From: Paracidovorax valerianellae
GTDB taxonomy: Bacteria; Pseudomonadota; Gammaproteobacteria; Burkholderiales; Burkholderiaceae_C
Assembly: GCF_900102625.1 (NCBI RefSeq)
Contig: NZ_FMZC01000003.1
Span: forward strand, 310,001-374,000
DNA: 64,000 nucleotides
Direction of reading: 5' to 3'
A model generated the notes under the pieces. It saw only the letters and a program-made list of their open reading frames with translations. It did no database searches and was not told the origin of the DNA. Shown here in pieces: positions 50,756-60,984 of the stretch. Position 1 is the stretch's first letter. The number at the start of each line of letters is the position of its first letter. Made by a program: the position numbers and the translations under genes.

Positions 50756-52222
50756 ATGGAGCACACCTTTTCATCGGGCCTTGTCTGGTTCCGCCGCGAC
50801 CTGCGCAGCAACGACCACGCCGCCCTGTACAACGCCCTGCGCCAATGCGCCCAGGTGCATTGCGCCTTCGTCTTCGACCGTGAAATCCTCGACGCCCTGC
50901 CCCGCGCCGACCGGCGCGTGGAGTTCATCCGCGATTCGCTGGTGGCGCTGGACGAGGCGCTGCGAAAACTCTCGGGCAGCGCCCACGGCGGGCTCATCGT
51001 GCGCCACGCGGTGGCCCACCAGGACATTCCGGCGCTCGCGAAGGAGCTTGGCGTGCAAGCCGTGTTCGCCAACCACGACGACGAACCGCTCGCGCTCGAA
51101 CGCGATGCCCGGGTGCGCGGGGCGCTCGACGGCATGGGCATGCGCCTGCTCACCTTCAAGGACCACAGCATCTTCGAGCGCGCCGAGGTGCTGACCCAGG
51201 CCGGCACCCCCTACACGGTGTTCACGCCCTACAAGAACGCCTGGCTGCGCAAGGTGGACGATTTCTACCTGAGCTCGTACCCCGTCGAGCGCCATGCCGT
51301 CCGGCTCGCGCCCCGGCCTGCGGGCATGCGCAGCGCGGTGCCATCGCTGCAGGCGCTGGGCTTCGAGACGACCGACCTGCAAGCCTTGGGCTTGCCCACC
51401 GGCATGCAGGGCGCACAGGCGCTGTTCGACGATTTCCTCGGCCGCATGGACCGCTACGGCGAGGCCCGCGACTTTCCCGCCGTGAAAGGCCCCAGCTACC
51501 TCAGCGTGCACCTGCGCTTCGGCACCCTGTCGCCGCGCGTGGCCGCCCGCGCTGCGCACGAACGCAGCCTTCAAGGCAGTGCCGGAGCATCCACCTGGTT
51601 GGGGGAACTGATCTGGCGCGACTTCTACTTCCAGGTCCTGGCCCACCACCCCCACGTCGCCGGTAGCAGCTTCAAGCCTGCCTACGACGCGATCCAGTGG
51701 GAAGACGGCGCGCAAGCCAAGGCGCTGTTTGCCGCATGGTGCGAAGGGCGCACCGGCTACCCGCTGGTGGACGCCGCCATGGCGCAGATCAACCAGTCGG
51801 GCTACATGCACAACCGCCTGCGCATGGTTGTGGCCAGCTTTCTCACCAAGGACTTAGGGATCGACTGGCGCTGGGGCGAGCGCTATTTTGCGGAGAAGCT
51901 GAACGACTTCGATCTGTCCGCCAACAACGGCGGCTGGCAATGGGCCAGCTCCAGCGGATGCGATGCCCAGCCCTACTTTCGCATCTTCAACCCGGTGAGC
52001 CAGAGCGAGAAGTTCGACCGCGAGGGCAAGTTCATCCGCCGCTATCTACCGCAATTGGCCGGATTGCAAGGCAAGGCGCTGCATTCGCCGTGGAAGGCGG
52101 CGCCGTTGGAGTTGCAGGCGGCAGGCGTGGTGCTGGGCAAGGACTACCCCCGCCCGGTGGTGGACCACGACGAAGCGCGGCAACGCACGCTGGCCCGGTA
52201 TGCCGTGGTGAAGGCCGGGTAA
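50756..52222 (+). CDS. phrB: Deoxyribodipyrimidine photolyase
   Basis: A 488-aa photolyase/cryptochrome-family enzyme that repairs UV-induced cyclobutane pyrimidine dimers using FAD. The N-terminal antenna domain starts LVWFRRDLRSNDHAALY. The FAD-binding domain has FGTLSPRVAAR, ELIWRDFYFQVL, GYPLVDAAMAQINQSGYMHNR and the diagnostic SANNGGWQWASSSGCDAQPYFRIFNP. Length and motifs fit class I CPD photolyase. Start ATG 50756 gives the family N-terminus. Confidence 0.93.
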   Translation: MEHTFSSGLVWFRRDLRSNDHAALYNALRQCAQVHCAFVFDREILDALPRADRRVEFIRDSLVALDEALRKLSGSAHGGLIVRHAVAHQDIPALAKELGVQAVFANHDDEPLALERDARVRGALDGMGMRLLTFKDHSIFERAEVLTQAGTPYTVFTPYKNAWLRKVDDFYLSSYPVERHAVRLAPRPAGMRSAVPSLQALGFETTDLQALGLPTGMQGAQALFDDFLGRMDRYGEARDFPAVKGPSYLSVHLRFGTLSPRVAARAAHERSLQGSAGASTWLGELIWRDFYFQVLAHHPHVAGSSFKPAYDAIQWEDGAQAKALFAAWCEGRTGYPLVDAAMAQINQSGYMHNRLRMVVASFLTKDLGIDWRWGERYFAEKLNDFDLSANNGGWQWASSSGCDAQPYFRIFNPVSQSEKFDREGKFIRRYLPQLAGLQGKALHSPWKAAPLELQAAGVVLGKDYPRPVVDHDEARQRTLARYAVVKAG

Positions 52223-52240
52223 GCAGCGGGCAACAGGCCA

Positions 52241-52269
52241 TAAAAAGGGCCGCTCAAGAGCGGCCCTTT
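52241..52269. terminator. Shared terminator of photolyase and pil-chp operon
   Basis: An 11-bp perfect stem (AAAGGGCCGCT/AGCGGCCCTTT) closes a 4-nt loop between two convergent genes. On the minus strand the stem runs into five T, a strong terminator for the pil-chp operon; on the plus strand the T-run is only three. Confidence 0.88.
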
Positions 52270-52294
52270 GGGAGCGGTGGCGCAGGCCGATCGA

Positions 52295-55200
52295 TCAGGC
52301 GACGGCAGCCTCCGCAGCCGCCCGCGCGTAGTGCTGCACCAGGCTCAGCAGTTCTTCGTCGGAATACGGTTTGCCCAGGTAGTGGTTCACGCCCAGTTCC
52401 GCCGCATGCTCGCGGTGCTTTTGTGCGATGCGCGAGGTGATCATGATGATCGGCAGCTCGCGCAGCCGCGCATCGGCGCGGATGTTGCGCGCCAGGTCGA
52501 ACCCGTCCATGCGCGGCATTTCGATGTCGGACAGCACGACGGTCGGACGCTCTTCCTGCAGCCGCTCCAGGGCCTGCAGACCATCGGCGGCCAGCACCAC
52601 GCGATAGCCTTCGCGCTGCAGCAAGCGCTGCGTGACGCGGCGCACCGTGATCGAATCGTCCACCACGAGCACCAGCGGCACCTGGCTGGCGGCCGACAAC
52701 GCTGGCGGGGCCGCCTTGCGCTCGCCGTCGCCGGACGCTTGCGCATCGGCAGCGCCGGCCGGTGCGGAAAGGGCCGCGAGCTGCGCCCGCACCTGATCGC
52801 CGTACACGGTCGACAACGCCACCGGGTTGTAGATGAGCACGACGGCGCCGGAAGCCAGCACGGACATGCCGGCAAGACCCGGCAGACGCGACAGCTGCGG
52901 CCCGAGGTTCTTCACCACCACTTCCTGGTTGCCCAGCACTTCGTCCACGTGGATCGCGATGCGCTGCGAGGCGCTTCGCAACACGACCACCGGACGGGTC
53001 TTGCCCGAGGTTTCGCTGCTGCGCTGCGACGCTTGCAGCAACGCGCCGGCCCAGAAGAACGGCAGCGCTTCCACGCCGTCCTCGAAAGCGCCTTGCTGGT
53101 ACGCACCCTCCAGCTCGCTGGCGGTGGTGCGGCGCACGATCTCCACCAGGTTGGCGGGCACGCCGATGGTGAGGTCGCCCGCGCGCAGCATCACCACCTG
53201 CGTCACGGCCGTGGTGAGCGGCAGCACCATCCGGAAGGAGGTGCCCTGCCCTGCAGTGGTATGGGTTTCGATGCGGCCGCCCAGTGCGTTCACTTCGGCG
53301 CGGACCACGTCCATGCCGATGCCGCGGCCGGCCAGGCCGGTGATCTCGCTCGCCGTCGAGAAGCCGGGCGTGAAGATCAGGTTGGCGGCTTCGGCCGTGC
53401 TCAGCGCGGCGTCGGGAGCGATCAAACCCTGGTCCACGGCCTTGGCTCTAATACGGTCGATGTTCAGGCCGGCGCCGTCGTCGCGGAACTCCACCGAGAC
53501 GTCATTGCCTTCCTGGTGCAGGTCCACCGTGATCGTGCCCGAAGCCGGCTTGCCGGCCGCCGTGCGGTCCTCGGGGGCTTCGATGCCATGGGCGACGCAG
53601 TTGCGCAGCAAGTGTTCGAACGCGGGCGTCATGCGGTCCAGCACGCCTCGGTCCATCTCGATCGAGCCGCCGGAAATGTCCAGCTTGATCTGCTTGCCCG
53701 TTTCCTTGGAGGCCTGGCGCACCACGGCATACAGGCGCTCGGAGATACCTTCGAACTCCACCATGCGGGTGCGAAGCAGATCGCGCTGCAGTTCGCGGGC
53801 TTGCCGCCCTTGCGAGATCAGATCGTCTTCGGCGCCTTCCATGGACCGTTGCAGGTTGCGCTGCACGGTGGCCACGTCGTTGACCGATTCGGCCATCATG
53901 CGGGTCAGTTCCTGCACGCGGGTGAAGCGGTCGAACTCCAGCGGATCGAAGCCCGCGGCGGAATCCTTGGACAGCGCCAGCCGGGATTGCATCTGCGATT
54001 CGGCCTGGACCTCGATGTCGCGCAGTTGCTGGCGCAGACGCTCCAGGTTGCCCGACAGGTCGCTCAGCGAACTCTTCATCTGGCCCATGCGCACGTCCAG
54101 GCGCGAACGGGCGATCATCACCTCGCCGGCCTGGTTGACCAGGCGGTCCAGCAACTGGGCACGCACGCGCACCGACTGGCTCGACACCGGGCGCACTGCC
54201 GTGAGCTGCGAAGCCGCGGGCAGGCGCACTGCGGGCAGCGTCTGCAGCACCGGTGCTTCAGGAGCGCCGGCCGATGCCGATGCTGGCGGCACCTCTTGCC
54301 GCTCGGAGATCGGCACGGGCGCCACGGCCACGGGTTCGGCCAAGCCTTGCGAGCCGATCGTGCGCAGCGCATCGAAGCTGGCCTGCAGGCCGTCGAAGCT
54401 GGCGAGCAACGGCTCGATCAACTCGGCCTTGGGCTCTTCGATGTCGATCTGTTCCACCGCCGATTCCAGGCGGTGGGCCATTTCGCCCAGGCGCATGGCC
54501 CCGGCCAGGCGGGAGCTGCCCTTGAGGGTGTGCAGCGCGCGAAGCAATTCGCTGCGTGCGCCCAGGTTGTCGGGACGTGCCGCCCACTGGCGCAGCGCGG
54601 CGCCCAGCTGTGGCAGCAGTTCGATGGCCTCTTCCTCGAAGATGGGGAAAAGGTCTGGATCGATCACGTCCAGCGCGTCGATGTCGTCGTCGATATCGGA
54701 TGAGAGCAACACCGCGTGGGCGATGGCCGCATCCACGTTGTCGTCGTGCTGGTTCGACACCACGACCGACAAGGCAGGCGCCACGTAGCCGCGGGCGACC
54801 GGGGCGGGTGCCTCGGCTTGCGGCTCGGCCACTGCGATGTCCGGCGCGGCCTCTTCGGTGGGCTGCACCGTTTCGGCCACGGAGGGCTCTTCGACGGCTT
54901 CGGCAATGGCTCCTTCGGCGACAGGCGCCTCGGCCACGGGGTCGCTGTCGCTTCCCAGCGCAGCCAATCCGCTGCCGACTTCGGTCTGCAGAATTTCGCG
55001 CAGCTCGGCCAGCACTTGCTGGTTCGGCTCCTTGAGGAAACCGGCTGCGAATTGGTGCAGCAGACGGCGAATGTCGTCGGCGGCCGCCAGGAAGACACGG
55101 GCCTGGTCCGCCGAACCCTGGCCACGCAGCTGAACGTGCTGCAGCGCATGTTCCAGGGCGCGTGCCATTTCCGACAGTGCCTGGAAGCCGACCGTCGCGG

Positions 55201-58200
55201 AACTGCCGGCCAGCGAATGCGCCAGGGCCACGGCCGTGTCCGGCAGGGGCTCATGCAGTTCCAACGCCCATTCCTGCAGGCAGGTGGCGAGACGGCGCGA
55301 CCATTCGTCGGCCTCGTTGAGATACACGTTGTACAGCGGAATACCGATGCGCAAGGTCTCGATGACCTTGACCGCTTCGTCCTGCGCCGCAGCATCGACC
55401 TCGGGCAGATCGATGCCATCTTCCATGGCCTCCACGACCTCGATCACCTCGGGAACGGGGGCAGGCTCGACCACGGGGGCCAGTTCGCCTCCGAAATCTT
55501 CCGGGCTGTCGGCAACGGCATCGAGCACGTCTGCGTCGGCATCTGCCTGCGCATCCGCCAGTTCGGCTGTGGTCTCTTCGGCCTCTGCTTCGGCGTCGGA
55601 CTCGACAGCCGGCAGATCCAGCGGCGAGGAGTCGGCCGTCAGTTCCGCCAGGCTTTCGATCGCGAGTTCGCCGGGCAAGTCCATCGCCAGGTCTGCCAGT
55701 TCGGCTTGCGACAGCTCGGACAAGGTTGCTGGCTCGGCGGTGTCCACCAGCAGCTCGTCGAGCGACGGCAGCGGTGCGTCCTGCGCCGTTTCCGGCACGG
55801 GGGCGGGAGTTGCCGAGGGGGGCAGCTCTTGCGCCAGCGCATCGGCGAACACCGAAAAGTCGATGTCCTCGGCCATTTCGGGCGTAACGGCTTCGACCGG
55901 AGCGGGAAGCGCCTCGGCCGTTCCGAGGTCCGGCATTTCCGTGTCGGCAAAGTCCAGCAGCGGTGGCTCGTCTTCGAGCAGCAGGTCGAATTCATGCGCC
56001 GGCACCGATGCCGCCGTGGCGCCAGCCAGTTCGGGAGCAGCGGCCGCATCGAGCAATTCGTCGGCGGGAAGGTCGATTTCCAGTTCGGGCAGCGGCTCGG
56101 AAAGCACTTCGGGCATGGCCGGAACCGTATCGGTCGCAGCCTCGGCATCGACCGCCACGGCGCCTGCCAAGGGCACGGCCAGCGGCAGGAAGACTCCGGT
56201 GTCGCGCATGGCTTCCGCCGAGGCGTTGAACGCCCGGGGCTGCCAGGCCGACGCATCGCCCGCGGCAATGTCGTCCGCCCATGCGCCGAAAGCGCGCAAG
56301 GCTTCACCCGACAGCTGCAGGAGCGCTGGCGGCATGGGCTTTTGTTCAGCCAGCCAGGCATTCAGCACCTGCTCCATCGACCAGGCGGCCTCTCCGAACG
56401 CATCCAGGCCCACCATGCGCGAGCTGCCCTTGAGCGTGTGGAACGCGCGCCGCAGCGTGGTTTGCTCGCTCAGGTCGGACGGCTTGGCCGTCAATGCTGC
56501 GACCGCAGCCAAGCCGTTGGCCACCACTTCGCGCGCTTCTTCCAGGAAGATGTCGAGCAGTTCGTCTTCGTCGTCCTGATCGGAAGCGACGGCAGATGCG
56601 GGAACGGCCGCCGGTGCCGCAACGCTCGCTGGAGCCGGTGCGGCAGTGTCTTCGGCAGCGGGTGTTTCCTCCAGCGAAGCCAAAGCGGAAGATGGCAGAT
56701 CAAGGGCCTCTTCCAGCGTCGGAGCCAGTTCTCCCAGGGATTCCTGCACCACCTTGGGTGCCGGCTCCACGCGGGGAACGATCTCGGGGGCGACGACCGG
56801 GCCGCGCTCTTCGACCTTGGCGACCAGTTCTTCGGGCGCATCGGAAGCACGGCCGCGGGTGCGCCCCATCAGGATGCGCAGTTCGCCCAGCTCTTCGTCA
56901 TAGACGAACAGCTTGCGCGCCATGGTGCGCTGATAGCTCAGCATGTCGATCAGGAAGCCCAGCGCGCCCAGGCTGCTGCCCAGCTTCTCGAACACCTGCT
57001 GGCGTTCCGCTTCCGGCACTTCGTTGATCAACAGGCGTTCGACGGTGTCGCGCATGCGCAGCACGGCCAGCGAAGCCTGGTCCAGACCCAGTACCGACAG
57101 CACGCCACGCATCTGCGCCAGGCGTCCCGGCACCGGCGCCAGCGTGGACAGATCGTCGGGGCTGCGGAAATACTGGTCCATGGCCTTTTCGGCCTCGCCC
57201 AGGGTGGAGCGGAGTTCGTCCACCACGCTGCCCATCGTCTGGTGGTCGCTGACGCGGCGGTACAGCTCCTCCATCCAGGGTTCCAGGGGTGCCGAATCGC
57301 CGCCAGCGGTCACGTTGTCCAGGCGTTCTGCCAGGCGCGCCGCGCGGTCGGTCATGTATTCGTGCGCAGAGTCCAGTTCTTCGAACGTGGCCTGCAGGTA
57401 CAGCACGGCCGTGGCGACTTCCATGGCCAGTGCGGGCGATGGCGGCTCGCCGGAACGGGTCGTCACTTCCACCGCGCGGGTCAGGGCCTGGGCAAGGCTG
57501 TCACTGCCGGGGTGCAGCTTGGCCAGCGAGTCGCACACCAGGCTGAACTGGTCCGTGGCGGGCTTGAGCTTGTTGCGGTCGCCCCCGGCCAGTGCGGACC
57601 AGGTTTCGGTGGCAGCGGCCATGCGCTTGCGCGCCTGGGCCAGCAGCGCGGGATCGAACAGGCCGAACCGCGGGGTTTCGTAGTCCACGGCCTTGAACCG
57701 GTCCAGACCGAACGCCTGGCGCACGGCCTGCAGCGCCGAGCCATCGCCCGCCACTTCGTCGGACGCCAGGGGCTTGGCCTGCGAGCAAAAGAAGAGCAGG
57801 TCCTGCACGAGCCGGTCGGCAATCGTCGGGTCGCCCTTGGCCAGGGTCGCGTATTGCATCAGCACGCGGGAGGCCACGCGCTTCACGTACAGATCGGGAC
57901 TCAGGCGGCCCTGGGCCAGCGCTTCGAAAAAGCCGGCGCAGATCTTCCAGAAGGCGCGCGACTGGCGGTCCGCCTGCGAAGCCACGAAGGCCAGGCAGAT
58001 GTCGCGCAGGTCCCCGGCGGCGGCCAGGTCGCCCGTCTTCACGATGCGCAGCACGGCAGAGTCGAGCCGCGCGCGGGCTTCGGGGCCATAGTTGAGCGGT
58101 GGCACCGACACGGCGAAGTCGGGCTCGCGGAAGCGCCGCTCGACCGGCCACAGATCGGCCGGGTGCACGCGCTCGGCGCCCGCCAGCGCCTGGGCGTCTC

Positions 58201-58636
58201 GGTATTGGGGGAACAGGGCCACGGGCGAGACGGCCTTGCCGGCCAGCACGCTCTCCAGGTATTCGATCAGCGCGAAGCTGGCGCGTTCGATCACGCCTGC
58301 GGCTTCGTCGCTGCACAGCTCGGGCCGGTGCACGAACTTCTGCACGGCCGACTCCATGGCGCGCAGCACGAGCGCTGGCGGGCCCATGCCCACCATTTCC
58401 AGCGCGCCGCTGGCCTGATGCAGTTGCTGGCGCGCGATGCGCAGCGTGCCGGCATCGAGAGCAGCCAGATCGGATTCGCGTGCCAGTTCGGCGTCGCGCA
58501 CGAAACGGCGCATGGCCTTGACGGCACCGTCGAGGGACTTGCGCAACTCATCGAGCACCCAAGCAAGAGGACCCAGGTCCTGCTCACCCTGGGTCCAGTC
58601 TGCGGCGGGTGCGTTGGCGGCGTCAGTAGATGACAT
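52295..58636 (-). CDS. ChpA-type hybrid chemotaxis kinase of the Pil-Chp system
   Basis: A 2113-aa cytoplasmic multidomain kinase. Histidine-phosphotransfer motifs are at H733 (FHTLKGSSRMVG), H1140 (AHSLAGSSATVG) and H1369 (LHTLKGSSRLAG). A degenerate N-terminal Hpt lies around His73 (LHQASGALEMVG). Long acidic Ala/Glu/Pro linkers (about 620-690 and 800-1070) separate them. The CheA core follows: dimerisation helices (about 1470-1600), N box near 1680 (HLLRNCVAHGIEAPEDR), G1 GLAGRGIGMDVV near 1770 and a CheW-like domain. A C-terminal receiver (about 1980-2100) has D2037. It receives signal from PilJ through PilI and phosphorylates PilG/PilH to control type IV pili. Confidence 0.93.
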   Translation of the reverse strand: MSSTDAANAPAADWTQGEQDLGPLAWVLDELRKSLDGAVKAMRRFVRDAELARESDLAALDAGTLRIARQQLHQASGALEMVGMGPPALVLRAMESAVQKFVHRPELCSDEAAGVIERASFALIEYLESVLAGKAVSPVALFPQYRDAQALAGAERVHPADLWPVERRFREPDFAVSVPPLNYGPEARARLDSAVLRIVKTGDLAAAGDLRDICLAFVASQADRQSRAFWKICAGFFEALAQGRLSPDLYVKRVASRVLMQYATLAKGDPTIADRLVQDLLFFCSQAKPLASDEVAGDGSALQAVRQAFGLDRFKAVDYETPRFGLFDPALLAQARKRMAAATETWSALAGGDRNKLKPATDQFSLVCDSLAKLHPGSDSLAQALTRAVEVTTRSGEPPSPALAMEVATAVLYLQATFEELDSAHEYMTDRAARLAERLDNVTAGGDSAPLEPWMEELYRRVSDHQTMGSVVDELRSTLGEAEKAMDQYFRSPDDLSTLAPVPGRLAQMRGVLSVLGLDQASLAVLRMRDTVERLLINEVPEAERQQVFEKLGSSLGALGFLIDMLSYQRTMARKLFVYDEELGELRILMGRTRGRASDAPEELVAKVEERGPVVAPEIVPRVEPAPKVVQESLGELAPTLEEALDLPSSALASLEETPAAEDTAAPAPASVAAPAAVPASAVASDQDDEDELLDIFLEEAREVVANGLAAVAALTAKPSDLSEQTTLRRAFHTLKGSSRMVGLDAFGEAAWSMEQVLNAWLAEQKPMPPALLQLSGEALRAFGAWADDIAAGDASAWQPRAFNASAEAMRDTGVFLPLAVPLAGAVAVDAEAATDTVPAMPEVLSEPLPELEIDLPADELLDAAAAPELAGATAASVPAHEFDLLLEDEPPLLDFADTEMPDLGTAEALPAPVEAVTPEMAEDIDFSVFADALAQELPPSATPAPVPETAQDAPLPSLDELLVDTAEPATLSELSQAELADLAMDLPGELAIESLAELTADSSPLDLPAVESDAEAEAEETTAELADAQADADADVLDAVADSPEDFGGELAPVVEPAPVPEVIEVVEAMEDGIDLPEVDAAAQDEAVKVIETLRIGIPLYNVYLNEADEWSRRLATCLQEWALELHEPLPDTAVALAHSLAGSSATVGFQALSEMARALEHALQHVQLRGQGSADQARVFLAAADDIRRLLHQFAAGFLKEPNQQVLAELREILQTEVGSGLAALGSDSDPVAEAPVAEGAIAEAVEEPSVAETVQPTEEAAPDIAVAEPQAEAPAPVARGYVAPALSVVVSNQHDDNVDAAIAHAVLLSSDIDDDIDALDVIDPDLFPIFEEEAIELLPQLGAALRQWAARPDNLGARSELLRALHTLKGSSRLAGAMRLGEMAHRLESAVEQIDIEEPKAELIEPLLASFDGLQASFDALRTIGSQGLAEPVAVAPVPISERQEVPPASASAGAPEAPVLQTLPAVRLPAASQLTAVRPVSSQSVRVRAQLLDRLVNQAGEVMIARSRLDVRMGQMKSSLSDLSGNLERLRQQLRDIEVQAESQMQSRLALSKDSAAGFDPLEFDRFTRVQELTRMMAESVNDVATVQRNLQRSMEGAEDDLISQGRQARELQRDLLRTRMVEFEGISERLYAVVRQASKETGKQIKLDISGGSIEMDRGVLDRMTPAFEHLLRNCVAHGIEAPEDRTAAGKPASGTITVDLHQEGNDVSVEFRDDGAGLNIDRIRAKAVDQGLIAPDAALSTAEAANLIFTPGFSTASEITGLAGRGIGMDVVRAEVNALGGRIETHTTAGQGTSFRMVLPLTTAVTQVVMLRAGDLTIGVPANLVEIVRRTTASELEGAYQQGAFEDGVEALPFFWAGALLQASQRSSETSGKTRPVVVLRSASQRIAIHVDEVLGNQEVVVKNLGPQLSRLPGLAGMSVLASGAVVLIYNPVALSTVYGDQVRAQLAALSAPAGAADAQASGDGERKAAPPALSAASQVPLVLVVDDSITVRRVTQRLLQREGYRVVLAADGLQALERLQEERPTVVLSDIEMPRMDGFDLARNIRADARLRELPIIMITSRIAQKHREHAAELGVNHYLGKPYSDEELLSLVQHYARAAAEAAVA

Positions 58637-58683
58637 GGATTCGTCCCCGGCTCCGCGAGCCAGTTCGTTGATGGGTCCGCGCG

Positions 58684-60963
58684 TCAGGCGATCTTGAAAC
58701 GTGCAACCGACTGGCGCAGTTCTTCAGCCATGTGCGACAGCTCGCGCACCTGCTGGGCCGTCGTGCGGGTGCCTTCACCGGTCTGCTCGGTCACCGCAAA
58801 AATGTGCTGGATGTTGTCGGCCACTTCGTTGGCCAGTTCGGCTTCGCGGGACGTGGACGACGAAATCTGTTCAATCAGGTCCGCCAGGCGGCGCGACACG
58901 CGGTCGATCTCGGTCAGTGCCGTACCGGCGCTGTCGGACAGACGGGCCCCTTCCACCACACCCTGCGTGGAACGCTCCATAGCGGCCACGGCATCCTGGG
59001 TGTCGGTCTGAATGGCCTTCACCAGCGCGGAAATCTGGCGCGTTGCGTCAGCGGAGCGTTCAGCCAGCCGCTGCACTTCTTCCGCCACCACCGAGAAGCC
59101 GCGACCGGCTTCACCGGCGGATGCGGCCTGGATGGCTGCGTTCAGGGCCAGCACGTTCGTCTGCTCGGTAATGTCGGAAATCAGTTCGGTGATTTCACCG
59201 ATCTCCTGGGACGATTCGCCCAGGCGCTTGATCCGCTTGGACGTGTCCTGGATCTGGTCGCGGATGGAGTTCATACCGCCGATGGCGTTCTGCACGGCCT
59301 GCAGGCCCGAGTCGGCGGCTTGCAGCGACTGGCGCGCCACCGAGGCCGATTCCTGCGCTTGCGTGGACACTTCGTTGATTCGGCTCGCCATGTCGAGCAC
59401 CGAGCGGCCGGTTTCGCGAATTTCGCGCAGCTGTTCGGTCGAAGCGGCCAGCAGTTCGGTGGACGTGCTGTCCACCTGCGACGTCGTCTGGGCCACGCGG
59501 GTAGCCGTGTTCTGCACGCTGCCCACCAGTTGGCGCAACTCTTCCACCGTGTAGTTCACCGAGTCGGCGATGGCGCCCGTGATGTCTTCGGTCACGGTGG
59601 CTTCCTGCGTCAAATCGCCTTCAGCGACCGACTGCAGTTCGTTCATCAAACGCAAAATGGCGGCCTGGTTGGCGTCGTTCACGCGCTTGGCTTCCTGCTC
59701 CTGCCGGCGGGCATCTTTTTGCTGCGATTCGGCAGAGGCCTGGCGCGAGCGGCTGTCCATCAGCTGGACGCGCGAAATTCCGATACCGCACAGCAGCACG
59801 AACAGACCGGCGACTGCCAGTGCAGCGAACTGCCCGGCGCCCAGGCCCGTCTGGGACGACAGCTTGGTCTGCAGGCCTTCCAGTTGGCGGCGCAGCGGTT
59901 CGCTGTCGGCAATGATGGCTGACTGCGCTTCGCGGGCCGACACCAGACCTTGCAGGTTGCCCAGAATGGCGCTGGCCTGCGAGCGGGTCTGCTCATAGAG
60001 CTTGATCAGGCTTTCCAGTTGTTCGCGGGTCTGTGCGTCCTTGGTGGCGGCCAGGCGCAGGTCGGCACTGCCGTCCAGCATGCCCTGGGCGATTTCCTTG
60101 AACGAGTTCAAATCCTTGCCCAGCAGGAACACCGCTTCAGGGCTCACGCCTTCGGTGGTCTGGAATTCGTTGGCGGACTTGCCGATGCGCTGGGTCAGCA
60201 TCACCAGTTGGCCGGCGGCGGAGATTTCAGCGGCGGGCGCGTTCTGTTGCAGCTTGAGCGACGAAATCGTTTCGGCGATTTCCAGCAGGTCGGACGACTG
60301 GCGGTTGATGGTGCGAAGCGCGTCGCCCACCTGCGTCAGGATCTTCTGCTGGCCCATCACCACGCTGGCGTTGCGCTCGGCGCGTTCCATCAGGGGCGTC
60401 ACGGCTTCGAGGTCGGGCTTGAACTGTTCGCCCAGGGCCTGCACGTTGCGGTCGTTGTCGCCGCTGTTCAGGGCGCGAACGTCGCGCGCCAGGGAGCCGG
60501 AGCTTTCCATCACATCAGGGAAGGCCTGTGGGCTGCCCACCAGTGCCTGAGACACCGATTTAGCGAGGCGCTGCGACTGCATCAGCGACTGGCCCGTGGC
60601 CGCCAGCTGTTGCGCAGAGCGGTCGGCCTGCTGCAGCACCCAGCCGGCGATCACCGCCAGCACGATCACCCCGATGGCCAGCAGCATCAGCAGGCGGCGC
60701 TGGTGGCTCGCGGCCGTCGCGCGGCCCAGCAGGGGCAGCGAGATCAGGTCCTCGTCGGCCAGCTCGCCTTCGGAGAACTGCGAAATCGCGGAGGGGTCGC
60801 CCTGCACGCTGTTCATGGCGTCGGCCTGGTAGGAGTCGCGCAGCGAGGACGCGTCGGACGTCAACGGATCCAGCCCGGCATCCGCTCCCGAAAGCCCCAA
60901 GTTGGCATCCGGCTCGGCGGGCTTGCGGTTGAACATTTTTGCAAATGGGTTGACGACGGACAT
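58684..60963 (-). CDS. pilJ: PilJ-type chemoreceptor for twitching motility
   Basis: A 759-aa membrane receptor. An unusual cytoplasmic N-terminal extension (about 1-88) precedes TM1 (about 90-110). The periplasmic region (about 111-380) holds two PilJ-type helical repeats, then TM2 at about 382-402, HAMP, and a methyl-accepting signalling domain with tip EQTNVLALNAAIQAASAGEAGRGFSVVAEEVQ. There is no C-terminal tether pentapeptide. The gene sits 47 bp upstream of chpA and 21 bp after pilI. It senses surface contact or pilus state in homologous systems. Confidence 0.93.
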   Translation of the reverse strand: MSVVNPFAKMFNRKPAEPDANLGLSGADAGLDPLTSDASSLRDSYQADAMNSVQGDPSAISQFSEGELADEDLISLPLLGRATAASHQRRLLMLLAIGVIVLAVIAGWVLQQADRSAQQLAATGQSLMQSQRLAKSVSQALVGSPQAFPDVMESSGSLARDVRALNSGDNDRNVQALGEQFKPDLEAVTPLMERAERNASVVMGQQKILTQVGDALRTINRQSSDLLEIAETISSLKLQQNAPAAEISAAGQLVMLTQRIGKSANEFQTTEGVSPEAVFLLGKDLNSFKEIAQGMLDGSADLRLAATKDAQTREQLESLIKLYEQTRSQASAILGNLQGLVSAREAQSAIIADSEPLRRQLEGLQTKLSSQTGLGAGQFAALAVAGLFVLLCGIGISRVQLMDSRSRQASAESQQKDARRQEQEAKRVNDANQAAILRLMNELQSVAEGDLTQEATVTEDITGAIADSVNYTVEELRQLVGSVQNTATRVAQTTSQVDSTSTELLAASTEQLREIRETGRSVLDMASRINEVSTQAQESASVARQSLQAADSGLQAVQNAIGGMNSIRDQIQDTSKRIKRLGESSQEIGEITELISDITEQTNVLALNAAIQAASAGEAGRGFSVVAEEVQRLAERSADATRQISALVKAIQTDTQDAVAAMERSTQGVVEGARLSDSAGTALTEIDRVSRRLADLIEQISSSTSREAELANEVADNIQHIFAVTEQTGEGTRTTAQQVRELSHMAEELRQSVARFKIA

Positions 60964-60984
60964 GGTGCGGCCTTACAGAAAAAC

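Noticed and set aside
54716-58633. A 1305-codon open frame on the plus strand opposite chpA
   Set aside because: It is the antisense shadow of a GC-rich gene. The translation is rich in Arg, Gly, Gln and His with no domain, and the minus-strand gene is certain.
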